Assembly: GCA_017512145.1 (NCBI GenBank)
Contig: JAFWHB010000018.1
Coordinates: 1-59,056 of the forward strand
Length of the DNA: 59,056 bases
Reading direction: 5' to 3'
DNA from: Mogibacterium sp.
Lineage (GTDB): Bacteria; Bacillota; Clostridia; Peptostreptococcales; Anaerovoracaceae
The notes under the pieces are model-generated. The model did not search any database, was not told where the DNA came from, and saw nothing but the letters and a program-made list of their open reading frames with translations. The position numbers were made by a program, and so were the translations under genes. How positions within the stretch are numbered: position 1 is the first letter of the stretch; each line of letters starts with the position of its first letter. This document shows positions 20,733-28,330 of the stretch, in pieces.

Positions 20733-22511
20733 TTAGTGAGCGTTCAGTGTCTCTTCTGAAAGTCTTGAGAAGAATACTCTTCCGTCGCCTTCGAGATCAA
20801 CAAGAGCCTTAGCCTTAGCGATAGCCTCTTCTACAGGCATTACCTCGTGAGCATCCTCACGGCGGAGCTTGTACTCAACCTTGCCGTCAGCAGCGTGCTT
20901 GCCGACTGTGATTCTGATAGGAATTCCGATCAGGTCAGCATCGTTGAACTTAACGCCAGGTCTCTCATCACGGTCGTCTACCATAACTTCAACGCCCATG
21001 GATTCGAGCTTCTTCTCGATGTCATAAGCCATGTTGAGCTGAACCTCATCGCTTGGCTTGATTACTGTAACGATGACATGATAAGGAGCTGTAGCGATAG
21101 GCCAGATGATACCCTTCTCATCGTGGTGCTGCTCTACGATAGCCTGCATTGTTCTTGTGATACCGATACCATAGCATCCCATCCAGTAAGGGTGATCCTC
21201 GCCCTTTTCATCCTTGAATGTAGCGTTCATGCTCTCGGAATACTTAAGACCAAGCTTGAATACCTGACCAACCTCGATACCTCTTCTGAACTTGACCGGC
21301 TTGCCGCAGTGTGGGCATGGATCGCCTTCCTGAAGTGTCTTGATATCTGTTACGATGTCGCCTGTGTAATCTCTGCCGTAGCAAACGCCGAGCATGTGGT
21401 GGTCTTCCTGGTTAGCGCCTGCGCACATGTTAACTGTACCAACGAGCTCTGAGTCAACTACTACGATGCAGTTCTTGAGTCCTACAGGGCCAGTGAATCC
21501 TGCAACGCTGCCTGTGAGAGGTCCTGCAACAGTCTCATCGGAGAACTCGATGTAGTGCTCAGGAATGTTAAGAGCATTGACGAGCTTGATCATGTTGAGC
21601 TGTCTGTCACCTCTGATGAAGCATGTTACATAGTCCTTAGGCTGCAGATCATCATCATAAGTTGTGAACATAAGAGCCTTGATTGACTTCTCTACTGGGA
21701 GATGGAGGTAGTTACATACATCCTCGATTGTCTTGGTTCCAGGTGTGTAAACAACCTCTGTAGGCTGCATCTCTTCTACTACAGGCTTCTCATCTGTGAA
21801 TTCAGCTCTCTCAACAGTAGCTGCCATTCCGCAGTTGTCACAGTAAAGAATGTCAGATTCGCCCCAGTCTGAAAGTGCTGAGAACTCATGTGAAAGGCTT
21901 CCGCCGATAGGGCCGTTGTCAGCCTCTACGATTCTGTAATCGAGGTCAAATCTTGTGAAGATTTTCTCGTATGCATGATACTGTCTCATGTATGCAACGT
22001 CCATGTCTTCAGGTGTTGCGTCGAATGTATAAGCATCCTTCATGATGAACTCTCTTGTTCTCAGAAGTCCGTATCTTGGACGGGACTCATCTCTGTACTT
22101 GAACTGAATGTGATACAGCGAGAATGGGAGTTCCTTGTATGATGACCACTCTTTGCGGACAAAGTCTGTGAAGATCTCTTCGCATGTAGGGTTAAGGATG
22201 AAGTCGTTGCCGTTACGGTCTTTGATTCTCCAGAGTTCTGGGCCGTATGCATACCATCTTCCTGTCTCCTGCCACAGCTCTGCAGGGTTTACATGAGGCA
22301 TGTAGATCTCCTGGCAATCAATGTAATCCATTTCTTCTCTTACGATCTGCTCGATCTTTCTTACTGTTCTCCAGCCCAGCTTAGGATACATGTAGATGCC
22401 GGCAGCTTCCTGCTTGATCATGTTAGCTCTTACGAGCAGCTTGTGGCTCTCCAGCACTGCATCGGATGGTGCCTCACGGAGTGTCTTAAGATGGTTCTTA
22501 GATAATCTCAT
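20733..22511 (-). CDS. proS: Prolyl-tRNA synthetase (bacterial type)
   Basis: This is a 592-residue class II synthetase of the bacterial form, with the YbaK-like editing domain inserted between motifs 2 and 3 (about residues 225-410). Visible features are GIYMYPKLGWRTVRKIEQIV (motif 1 region), RYGLLRTREFIMKDAYTF (motif 2), the internal CPHCG cysteine pair, and the GCYGIGITRTMQAIVEQ motif 3. The editing domain would remove mischarged alanine. The ATG overlaps the last base of the ispDF stop (TAATG), with GGGAG inside the end of ispDF, indicating coupled translation. Confidence 0.97.
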   Translation of the reverse strand: MRLSKNHLKTLREAPSDAVLESHKLLVRANMIKQEAAGIYMYPKLGWRTVRKIEQIVREEMDYIDCQEIYMPHVNPAELWQETGRWYAYGPELWRIKDRNGNDFILNPTCEEIFTDFVRKEWSSYKELPFSLYHIQFKYRDESRPRYGLLRTREFIMKDAYTFDATPEDMDVAYMRQYHAYEKIFTRFDLDYRIVEADNGPIGGSLSHEFSALSDWGESDILYCDNCGMAATVERAEFTDEKPVVEEMQPTEVVYTPGTKTIEDVCNYLHLPVEKSIKALMFTTYDDDLQPKDYVTCFIRGDRQLNMIKLVNALNIPEHYIEFSDETVAGPLTGSVAGFTGPVGLKNCIVVVDSELVGTVNMCAGANQEDHHMLGVCYGRDYTGDIVTDIKTLQEGDPCPHCGKPVKFRRGIEVGQVFKLGLKYSESMNATFKDEKGEDHPYWMGCYGIGITRTMQAIVEQHHDEKGIIWPIATAPYHVIVTVIKPSDEVQLNMAYDIEKKLESMGVEVMVDDRDERPGVKFNDADLIGIPIRITVGKHAADGKVEYKLRREDAHEVMPVEEAIAKAKALVDLEGDGRVFFSRLSEETLNAH

Positions 22512-23764
22512 TATATAAATCTCCCTTCTATTGCGCAGGTGGCAATCGCTGCAATGCCTTCCCCGCTTCCTGTAAACCCGAGTCCTTCTTCAGTAGTTGC
22601 CTTGATATTTACTGAAGACTCCGGAATCCCGAGTGTTCTTGATATATTTGATTGCATCTGTTTATTGTATGGCGAGAGCTTGGGGGCCTGGGCAATGATC
22701 GTAATATCTACATTGTTGATTCTGGCATCACCAAGCATCTTCTTCACCTCGGCGAGAAGCCCAAGTGAATCAGCGCCCTTATATTTGTCGTCATTATCAG
22801 GAAAATGCCTTCCTATGTCTCCAAGTCCCGCAGCTCCAAGCAGCGCATCCATAAGAGCGTGTGTCGCGACATCGGCATCCGAATGACCGAGTAATCCTCT
22901 CTCATAGGGGACTGGAGTCCCGCAAAGTATAAGATCTCTTCCCGGGACAAGTCTGTGGACATCATATCCTGTTCCTACTCTGGTAGTCATAGATATATCC
23001 TCTTGATAAGTTATCTTGCTGTTAGCGGGATCTCCCATGACTATTGCGACATCCATTCCTGCATATTCAGCAATGGACGCGTCATCTGTTCCTCTGTATC
23101 CGTCAGCATCAGCCTTGTCATATGCAGCCATTATATCCTGCAGTATGAAAGTCTGTGGGGTCTGGACGCAGTATACCCGCTCGCGTTCAACAACATTACT
23201 GTTCATTATAGGATATGTTATTGATTCTTTCAATGAAAAAGATTGTTTTATAGCTTTATTTTCATAGTTTTGAATAGGTATAAACCTAATTGAATCAATT
23301 GAAGGGATGGCCGTGGTCACTGCACGGCAATTCTGCATCGCCCGGATGTTCCTTGCGATAATATCTTCTGTGACTCCCGGTCTTGCCGCATCATGAATGA
23401 GCACAAGAACATCAGATGGATCAGCGCCTTCAGAAGACGACAAATCACGGACAGCGGCAAGGCCTGCTTTGACTGAATCGCCTCTCTCTGCTCCGCCTCT
23501 TGTCACTGTTATCTTAGCTGCGCAGCCGCATTCCCGGGAGATCTTCTCTGCCATCGCCTCATATACATCATCGAGTGATCCGTCCTGAGGGGACACCACA
23601 ATGATTCCGTGTACAAGACCGGACATGGCAAATCTTCTTATTGTCGTGCCGAGCACGGTATCGCCTTCGTATGGCATCAGCTGCTTGGGAATATCCAGGC
23701 CCATCCTCGTGCCCTTGCCTGCAGCTACTATAATTGAATAAATGTGTTCGTGTTCCATAATCAT
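22511..23764 (-). CDS. ispDF: Bifunctional IspD/IspF: MEP cytidylyltransferase and MECDP synthase
   Basis: The protein fuses two non-consecutive MEP-pathway enzymes. The N-terminal half (about residues 1-235) is IspD with [16 protein letters not shown] and HDAARPGV. The C-terminal half (from about 260) is IspF with [41 protein letters not shown] and [18 protein letters not shown]; the zinc ligands Asp and His are in GYDVHR. Together they supply isoprenoid precursors. The start is uncertain: ATG at 23764, ATG at 23758 or TTG at 23773, none with a clear ribosome binding site. It follows carD and is coupled to proS. Confidence 0.93.
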   Translation of the reverse strand: MIMEHEHIYSIIVAAGKGTRMGLDIPKQLMPYEGDTVLGTTIRRFAMSGLVHGIIVVSPQDGSLDDVYEAMAEKISRECGCAAKITVTRGGAERGDSVKAGLAAVRDLSSSEGADPSDVLVLIHDAARPGVTEDIIARNIRAMQNCRAVTTAIPSIDSIRFIPIQNYENKAIKQSFSLKESITYPIMNSNVVERERVYCVQTPQTFILQDIMAAYDKADADGYRGTDDASIAEYAGMDVAIVMGDPANSKITYQEDISMTTRVGTGYDVHRLVPGRDLILCGTPVPYERGLLGHSDADVATHALMDALLGAAGLGDIGRHFPDNDDKYKGADSLGLLAEVKKMLGDARINNVDITIIAQAPKLSPYNKQMQSNISRTLGIPESSVNIKATTEEGLGFTGSGEGIAAIATCAIEGRFI

Positions 23765-23806
23765 AGTAAGCAAAATAAATGGCCGAATTCGCCACAGAGC
23801 TATAAG

Positions 23807-24280
23807 CTATATGTTTGATTCGACCATCATGTCAGCTTCTTCCATCGTGTATCCGCCGGAATAAATCAACTCGCTCTCGAGGATCTGCTTGGCTGTTCCG
23901 AGGAGTTTCTTCTCCCCGGTGGATAGAGGTTTGGCTCTGTCCGTCCTCACAAGATTCCTGACTACAGCGGCGACCTGCAATATATCGCCGGTCTGCATCC
24001 TCTCTGTGTTCTCGCGGTAACGCTTGTTCCAATTAGGATTCATCGGCTCAGTGTCGCCCTTGAGGACTTCAAGCACTTCAGGGATTCGTGACTGGTCGAT
24101 AACGGGGCGTACGCCCAGCTTCTCGCAGTTGTCTACGGGGACTGATGCCTCCATGCGCGAGTACGGGAGCGAAACACTATAATAAGTCCGGACTTCCCCA
24201 AGGAAATCCTTCTCTACTATGTCTGTTATAATCCCCGCGCCGTACATAGGGTAAACAATGAAGTCTCCGGTGCTGAACAT
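23807..24280 (-). CDS. carD: CarD family transcriptional regulator
   Basis: This 157-residue protein starts MFSTGDFIVYPMYGAGIITD, the Tudor-like RNA polymerase-interaction domain shared with transcription-repair coupling factor. It is followed by a helical DNA-binding domain containing WNKRYRENTERMQTGD and LSTGEKKLLGTAKQILESEL. CarD proteins bind the RNAP beta subunit and stabilise open complexes at rRNA and other promoters. The AAGGAGGATAGC site is strong. Two promoters lie upstream (24306-24334 and 24348-24376). Association with ispD/ispF is common in Clostridia. Confidence 0.92.
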   Translation of the reverse strand: MFSTGDFIVYPMYGAGIITDIVEKDFLGEVRTYYSVSLPYSRMEASVPVDNCEKLGVRPVIDQSRIPEVLEVLKGDTEPMNPNWNKRYRENTERMQTGDILQVAAVVRNLVRTDRAKPLSTGEKKLLGTAKQILESELIYSGGYTMEEADMMVESNI

Positions 24281-24305
24281 GCTATCCTCCTTATAATATA
24301 ATGAG

Positions 24306-24334
24306 ATTATAACTTTTATTTACAAAAAGTGCAA
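24306..24334 (-). promoter_or_regulatory. Proximal carD promoter
   Basis: On the minus strand TTGCAC (24329-24334) and TATAAT (24306-24311) are 17 bases apart, about 26 bases before the carD start. A second, stronger promoter lies just upstream, so carD-ispDF-proS has tandem promoters. Confidence 0.75.
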
Positions 24335-24347
24335 GATAAAAATTGTA

Positions 24348-24376
24348 ATTATACTCTCACTATATATAGTTGTCAA
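24348..24376 (-). promoter_or_regulatory. Distal, perfect-consensus carD promoter
   Basis: TTGACA (24371-24376) and TATAAT (24348-24353) on the minus strand are separated by exactly 17 bases. The spacer contains the palindrome ACTATATATAGT. This is the strongest promoter sequence in the window. Confidence 0.88.
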
Positions 24377-24496
24377 CACCAAAATAATACTATTTTTCTA
24401 GTTATTTTATTAATTATTTACCCAGTTTGGCGCATTTATGTCCATTATCACACCGTTTTGAAGCTTTTGCCCATATAGACTGTTTACACTAAAATA

Positions 24497-24505
24497 TGCT
24501 ATAAT
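24497..24505 (+). promoter_or_regulatory. Extended -10 promoter of the two-component operon
   Basis: TGC-TATAAT at 24497-24505 lies 42 bases before the response regulator ATG. No good -35 is found at the right distance (TAGACT-like sequence only), so this would rely on the extended -10, or on an activator such as the regulator itself. It is divergent from the carD promoters, in an AT-rich 267-base spacer. Confidence 0.55.
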
Positions 24506-24547
24506 TTTTTGACATTTACAAGAATTTGACTACAGAGGGGGCTCAAA

Positions 24548-25225
24548 ATGAAGCGATTACTCATAGTAGATGACGAAGATAAGATCCGCGAGGTCATAAG
24601 AGAATACGCGGAATTCAGCGGATATGAAGCCGAAGAGGCTGCTGACGGCATGAGCGCGATCGGTATGGTCAAGCTCAATGACTACGACCTGATAATCATG
24701 GATGTCATGATGCCTAAGCTCGACGGATTCAGCGCTGTCAAAGAAATCCAGAAGATCAAAGATATTCCTGTTATCATGCTTTCCGCAAGAGGCGAAGAGT
24801 ATGACAAGCTGTTCGGATTCGAGCTCGGTATCGACGACTATGTCGTTAAGCCATTCAGTCCGAAGGAACTCATGGCGAGAGTCAATGCAGTTCTCAGCAG
24901 GGTCGACTCCTCCGACAAGCATTCATCGAACATCGAGAAGTTCGATGGACTCGAAGTTAACTTTGCCGCCCGCACGATCACCGTCGACGGCAAGAGGATC
25001 GAGCTTACACCGAAGGAATACGACCTGCTCTTCTATATGATCCAGAACAAGAACATCGCACTTTCCAGAGACCGTCTGCTGTCGGATATCTGGGGATACG
25101 ATTTCTTCGGCGATGACAGGACCATCGACACACATGTCAAGAATCTCAGGAACAGCCTTGGGCCATACAGGAAGTTCATCGTAACTCTGAGAGGTGTTGG
25201 TTACAAGTTCGAATACGAAGACTGA
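24548..25225 (+). CDS. OmpR/PhoB-family response regulator
   Basis: The 225-residue protein has an N-terminal receiver domain (residues 1-115) with DDED, the phosphoacceptor Asp at about residue 52 in DLIIMDVMMPKLDG and the conserved Lys in VVKPFSPKEL. A C-terminal winged-helix domain (about 128-225) with LTPKEYDLLFYMIQN, DRTIDTHVKNLR and RGVGYKF follows. A GAGGGGGCTC region precedes the ATG. It is followed after 20 bases by the sensor kinase. The signal and regulon cannot be read from sequence. Confidence 0.93.
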   Translation: MKRLLIVDDEDKIREVIREYAEFSGYEAEEAADGMSAIGMVKLNDYDLIIMDVMMPKLDGFSAVKEIQKIKDIPVIMLSARGEEYDKLFGFELGIDDYVVKPFSPKELMARVNAVLSRVDSSDKHSSNIEKFDGLEVNFAARTITVDGKRIELTPKEYDLLFYMIQNKNIALSRDRLLSDIWGYDFFGDDRTIDTHVKNLRNSLGPYRKFIVTLRGVGYKFEYED

Positions 25226-25245
25226 TCTGTCAGTGAGGTTTGACC

Positions 25246-26739
25246 GTGGCTGAGTACATAAGGATAGACAAGAAAGTTGATACAGGCAGCATCAAGACTG
25301 CGACACTTGTGTCGTTTGTGGTCTTTGCATTGGTTCTTATTGCATTCCTGTGGAGCCTTATGTATTTCTTCATGAATACATATTATGAGACTCTGAGAAC
25401 TCAGGAGGTAATCCGTACCGCTAACTCGATCGAAACTCAATACAACCAGCATGCAGATGAGTTTGACAGATTTGCAGTGCAGACTGCCGGAGCTAACGGG
25501 ATATATATCAGGATCGACAGCGAGACGGAGTCCCACGTATACGACGGAACAAGCGCCATCCACGAGACAGGGACCTTTGGCAGGGACATCCAGATGATCG
25601 CTGACAAGCTGAGGAATTCCCCTCTCGAGAGCGTCACGGCGACGAGAATGAGCTCTACCTCTGATGAGAATTCAAGGCTCATATATGCAGCTCACATAGG
25701 CGGTACCTCAAGTACGAGCACCTTATATATCATAGCGCCGCTCTATCCGGACCCGGTTACAATAAGAATCGTCAAGAATATGCTGATGTACATCTCTCTT
25801 ATCGTTCTGACTGTAGCTCTGATGCTTGCCTTCGCACTTTCAGGCAGGCTGGCCAACCCTATCGAGAATCTGACTAAGTCTGCCACCGAGTTATCCAAGG
25901 GCAACTACAATGTCAAGTTTGACGGAGCGGGCTTTACCGAGACCAAGGAACTTGCAAGAGCTCTTAACAAGGCTTCATACGAAATGGAGAAGACTGATTT
26001 CTACCAGAGAGAGATCATCGCTAATGTTTCGCACGACCTCAAGACTCCGCTGACGATGATCAGGTCATACGCAGAGAAGATCATCGACATCTCCGGCGAC
26101 AACCCGGAGAAGCGTAACTCAGACCTTCATATCATTATTTCTGAGACTGAGAGGCTCAACAGACTCGTAACCGATATGATGTCTGTATCCAACCTTCAGT
26201 CCAACAATGTCGAGCTCCACAAAGAGACCTTCGACCTGGTTGAGGCTGCCGAGGATGTATATGAGAGCTTTAAGGTCCTCAGTTCGTCTGAAGGCTTCGA
26301 GATGCATTTCCATCCATGCAAATCCACTTATGTCGTCGGCGACAGGAGCAGGATCATGCAGGTCATGACAAACTTTGTCTCCAACGCAGTCAAGTATTCC
26401 GGAGACAACAAGTTCATCGACATTCAGGTAGTCAGGACCGGCACCAAGAAAGTCGCTTTCCATTGCATCGATCATGGAATGGGCATTCCATCCGATGAGA
26501 TCGGTCATGTATGGGATAAGTATTACAGAACTTCCGCTAACCACGAGAGAGGCATCGAAGGCACAGGCCTCGGACTTGCTATCGTCAAGGGCATATTGAA
26601 CCTTCACAGCGCCAAGTACGGAGTCAACAGCGAAGAAGGCAAAGGCTCTGATTTCTGGTTCGAGATGGATTCTGTTAAGAAACCATCCCCTCGCAGCAAG
26701 ACAAACACCAAGGAAGAACGCAGTTCTTCAGGAGAATAA
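25246..26739 (+). CDS. Membrane sensor histidine kinase
   Basis: This is a two-pass membrane kinase of about 497 residues. The first membrane helix is near residues 20-43 and the second near 178-203, enclosing an extracytoplasmic sensor of about 130 residues. Then come HAMP (GRLANPIENLTKSATELSKG), HisKA with the phosphorylated His in NVSHDLKTPLTMIRSYAEKI, and the ATPase domain with N, G1 and G2 boxes (NFVSNAVKYSG, DHGMGIP, GTGLGLAIVKG). I prefer the GTG at 25246 because GTGAGG lies 7 bases upstream; a TTG at 25240 is possible. It pairs with the regulator just upstream. Confidence 0.92.
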   Translation: MAEYIRIDKKVDTGSIKTATLVSFVVFALVLIAFLWSLMYFFMNTYYETLRTQEVIRTANSIETQYNQHADEFDRFAVQTAGANGIYIRIDSETESHVYDGTSAIHETGTFGRDIQMIADKLRNSPLESVTATRMSSTSDENSRLIYAAHIGGTSSTSTLYIIAPLYPDPVTIRIVKNMLMYISLIVLTVALMLAFALSGRLANPIENLTKSATELSKGNYNVKFDGAGFTETKELARALNKASYEMEKTDFYQREIIANVSHDLKTPLTMIRSYAEKIIDISGDNPEKRNSDLHIIISETERLNRLVTDMMSVSNLQSNNVELHKETFDLVEAAEDVYESFKVLSSSEGFEMHFHPCKSTYVVGDRSRIMQVMTNFVSNAVKYSGDNKFIDIQVVRTGTKKVAFHCIDHGMGIPSDEIGHVWDKYYRTSANHERGIEGTGLGLAIVKGILNLHSAKYGVNSEEGKGSDFWFEMDSVKKPSPRSKTNTKEERSSSGE

Positions 26740-26742
26740 TAA

Positions 26743-28182
26743 ATGGCCAAGAAATCCAAATCCGTATATATGTGCACTGAGTGCGGTAATGAGTATCTGT
26801 CCTGGCAGGGGCAGTGCTCTTATTGTGGCGCATGGAATACAATAGTTGAACACAAGATCAGCGATCTCAAGGAGCCGGCAGCTGACAGCAGGCGCCGCAC
26901 GGGAACCGAGGGCAAGCCTGTAAGGCTCGGATCCGTCGGAACTTCTGACTACGCCCGCATGGATTCAGGAATCGGCGAGCTGAACCGCGTTCTCGGCGGC
27001 GGAATCGTTCTCGGATCGCTGACTCTTATATCCGGAGAGCCAGGCATCGGCAAATCAACAATAATCGCCCAGGCAGCGAACAGGATTGCTAACACCTATG
27101 GCAAGGTCCTGTATGTGAGCGGAGAGGAATCTGAGGAGCAGGTCAAGCTCCGCGCGGACAGAGTCTGCTCAGGCATCAGCGATGATCTGTTCATCTATCC
27201 GGAGACTAACCTCGAGAACATACTCGCAGTCTGTGACGAAATCAAGCCATGCTTCCTTATCATCGACTCCATCCAGACAATGTACTCTGCCGAGGTAGAT
27301 TCAGTAGCCGGCAGTGTCACTCAGATAAGAGCATGCTCCAACCTGCTGATCAAATTCGCCAAGACCAACAATGTCCCTGTCTTCATAATCGCCCACGTTA
27401 CCAAATCCGGTGAGCTCGCGGGTCCTAAGACCATCGAGCATATGGTCGACTGCGTTCTCAACTTTACCGGTGAACGCGACAGAGACCTGAGAATACTCAG
27501 ATCGTTCAAGAACAGATTCGGCACAACAGATGAGATCGGAGCTTTCAGGATGACCTCAGAGGGTATGTCAGAGGTTTCCGACCTTTCGGGCAGTCTCATA
27601 GAGACCGATGCATGCGAAGAGGGTTCCGTAGTATCCGCTGTCTACGAGGGCAGCCGCCCGGTATTCTTCGAGATCCAGGCTCTGGTGACCCAGGCAAACG
27701 TCGGCTTTGCCAGAAGAACGGCTGTAGGCATCAATTACAACAGGCTCAGCATGATCCTTGCTGTACTTGAGAAGAAGGCCGGCCTCAACCTGCTGAACTA
27801 TGATGTTTACGTCAATGTTGTAGGCGGCATGAATACAGGCAGCACAGCAACAGACCTCGCGGTAGCACTTGCTATCTACAGCTCCTTCAAGGGCAAAGCA
27901 GCTTCCCGCCGCATCGTGGCTGTCGGCGAAGTCGGTCTGACAGGACATCTGAGATCCATACCGAATTCAGACAAGATCATCCAGGAAGCAATCAGACTCG
28001 GTTATGAAGCAGTGATCCTCCCTGACCGCAATGCAAAGCAAGCCGCGGAGTCCGGCAAGATATCCGTACAGGACGCCGGCCGCTCGATATCCGTGACACC
28101 TAAGGTGCCAGGCATCAGCTCTGACATCAAGGTCATAGGTGCATCCAATATAGCAGATGCAATAAGAGCATATATCAGCTAA
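26743..28182 (+). CDS. radA: DNA repair protein RadA
   Basis: The 479-residue protein has all RadA modules: an N-terminal four-cysteine zinc finger (CTECGNEYLSWQGQCSYCGA), a RecA-like ATPase core with Walker A GEPGIGKST, the RadA-specific KNRFG motif, and a C-terminal Lon-protease-like domain (about residues 320-479) with GGMNTGSTATDLAVALAIYS. RadA is a branch-migration helicase acting in recombination. It starts three bases after the kinase stop and has no promoter of its own, so it is co-transcribed with the two-component genes. A strong terminator follows. Confidence 0.97.
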   Translation: MAKKSKSVYMCTECGNEYLSWQGQCSYCGAWNTIVEHKISDLKEPAADSRRRTGTEGKPVRLGSVGTSDYARMDSGIGELNRVLGGGIVLGSLTLISGEPGIGKSTIIAQAANRIANTYGKVLYVSGEESEEQVKLRADRVCSGISDDLFIYPETNLENILAVCDEIKPCFLIIDSIQTMYSAEVDSVAGSVTQIRACSNLLIKFAKTNNVPVFIIAHVTKSGELAGPKTIEHMVDCVLNFTGERDRDLRILRSFKNRFGTTDEIGAFRMTSEGMSEVSDLSGSLIETDACEEGSVVSAVYEGSRPVFFEIQALVTQANVGFARRTAVGINYNRLSMILAVLEKKAGLNLLNYDVYVNVVGGMNTGSTATDLAVALAIYSSFKGKAASRRIVAVGEVGLTGHLRSIPNSDKIIQEAIRLGYEAVILPDRNAKQAAESGKISVQDAGRSISVTPKVPGISSDIKVIGASNIADAIRAYIS

Positions 28183-28204
28183 GCAGCTAAGCCAGCACAC
28201 AAAA

Positions 28205-28233
28205 AGCCCCGGATCTTCAGATCCGGGGCTTTT
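28205..28233 (+). terminator. Strong bidirectional terminator after radA
   Basis: AGCCCCGGATC and GATCCGGGGCT form a perfect 11-bp stem with a TTCA loop, flanked by AAAA on the left and TTTT on the right. It lies 22 bases after radA and would also stop transcripts from the convergent EF-G-like gene. Confidence 0.95.
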
Positions 28234-28248
28234 ATCATGCATTCAGAA

Positions 28249-28275
28249 TTACTTCTCCTCCTGGGATGCTTTTTA
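28249..28275 (-). pseudogene. Remnant second copy of the EF-G-like gene's 3' end
   Basis: Read on the minus strand, this stretch encodes KASQEEK followed by TAA, exactly the last seven residues and stop of the intact EF-G-like gene at 28329-30269, whose ending lies 80 bases away. Over these eight codons the two copies differ at five bases, and all five are third codon positions (AAA/AAG, GCA/GCT, GAG/GAA, AAG/AAA, TAA/TAG). The copy is separated from the gene by the repeat at 28274-28330. Confidence 0.75.
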
Positions 28276-28330
28276 TCGAAGGAGCCTAGCCTCCGTAGAT
28301 CAAGGCTTCCGACCTTGCGACGAAGTCGCT
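28274..28330 (-). repeat. Third copy of the palindromic intergenic repeat
   Basis: On the minus strand this reads GCGAC-TTC-GTCGC, then AAGG/CCTT, then TTGATCTACGGAGGCTAGG with CTCCTTCG closing the last stem. The block TTGATCTACGGAGGCT and the adjoining GCAAGG are shared with the two units upstream of cysS. It is inserted exactly between the EF-G-like stop codon and the remnant 3' end at 28249-28275, and it overlaps the stop codon. Confidence 0.8.
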
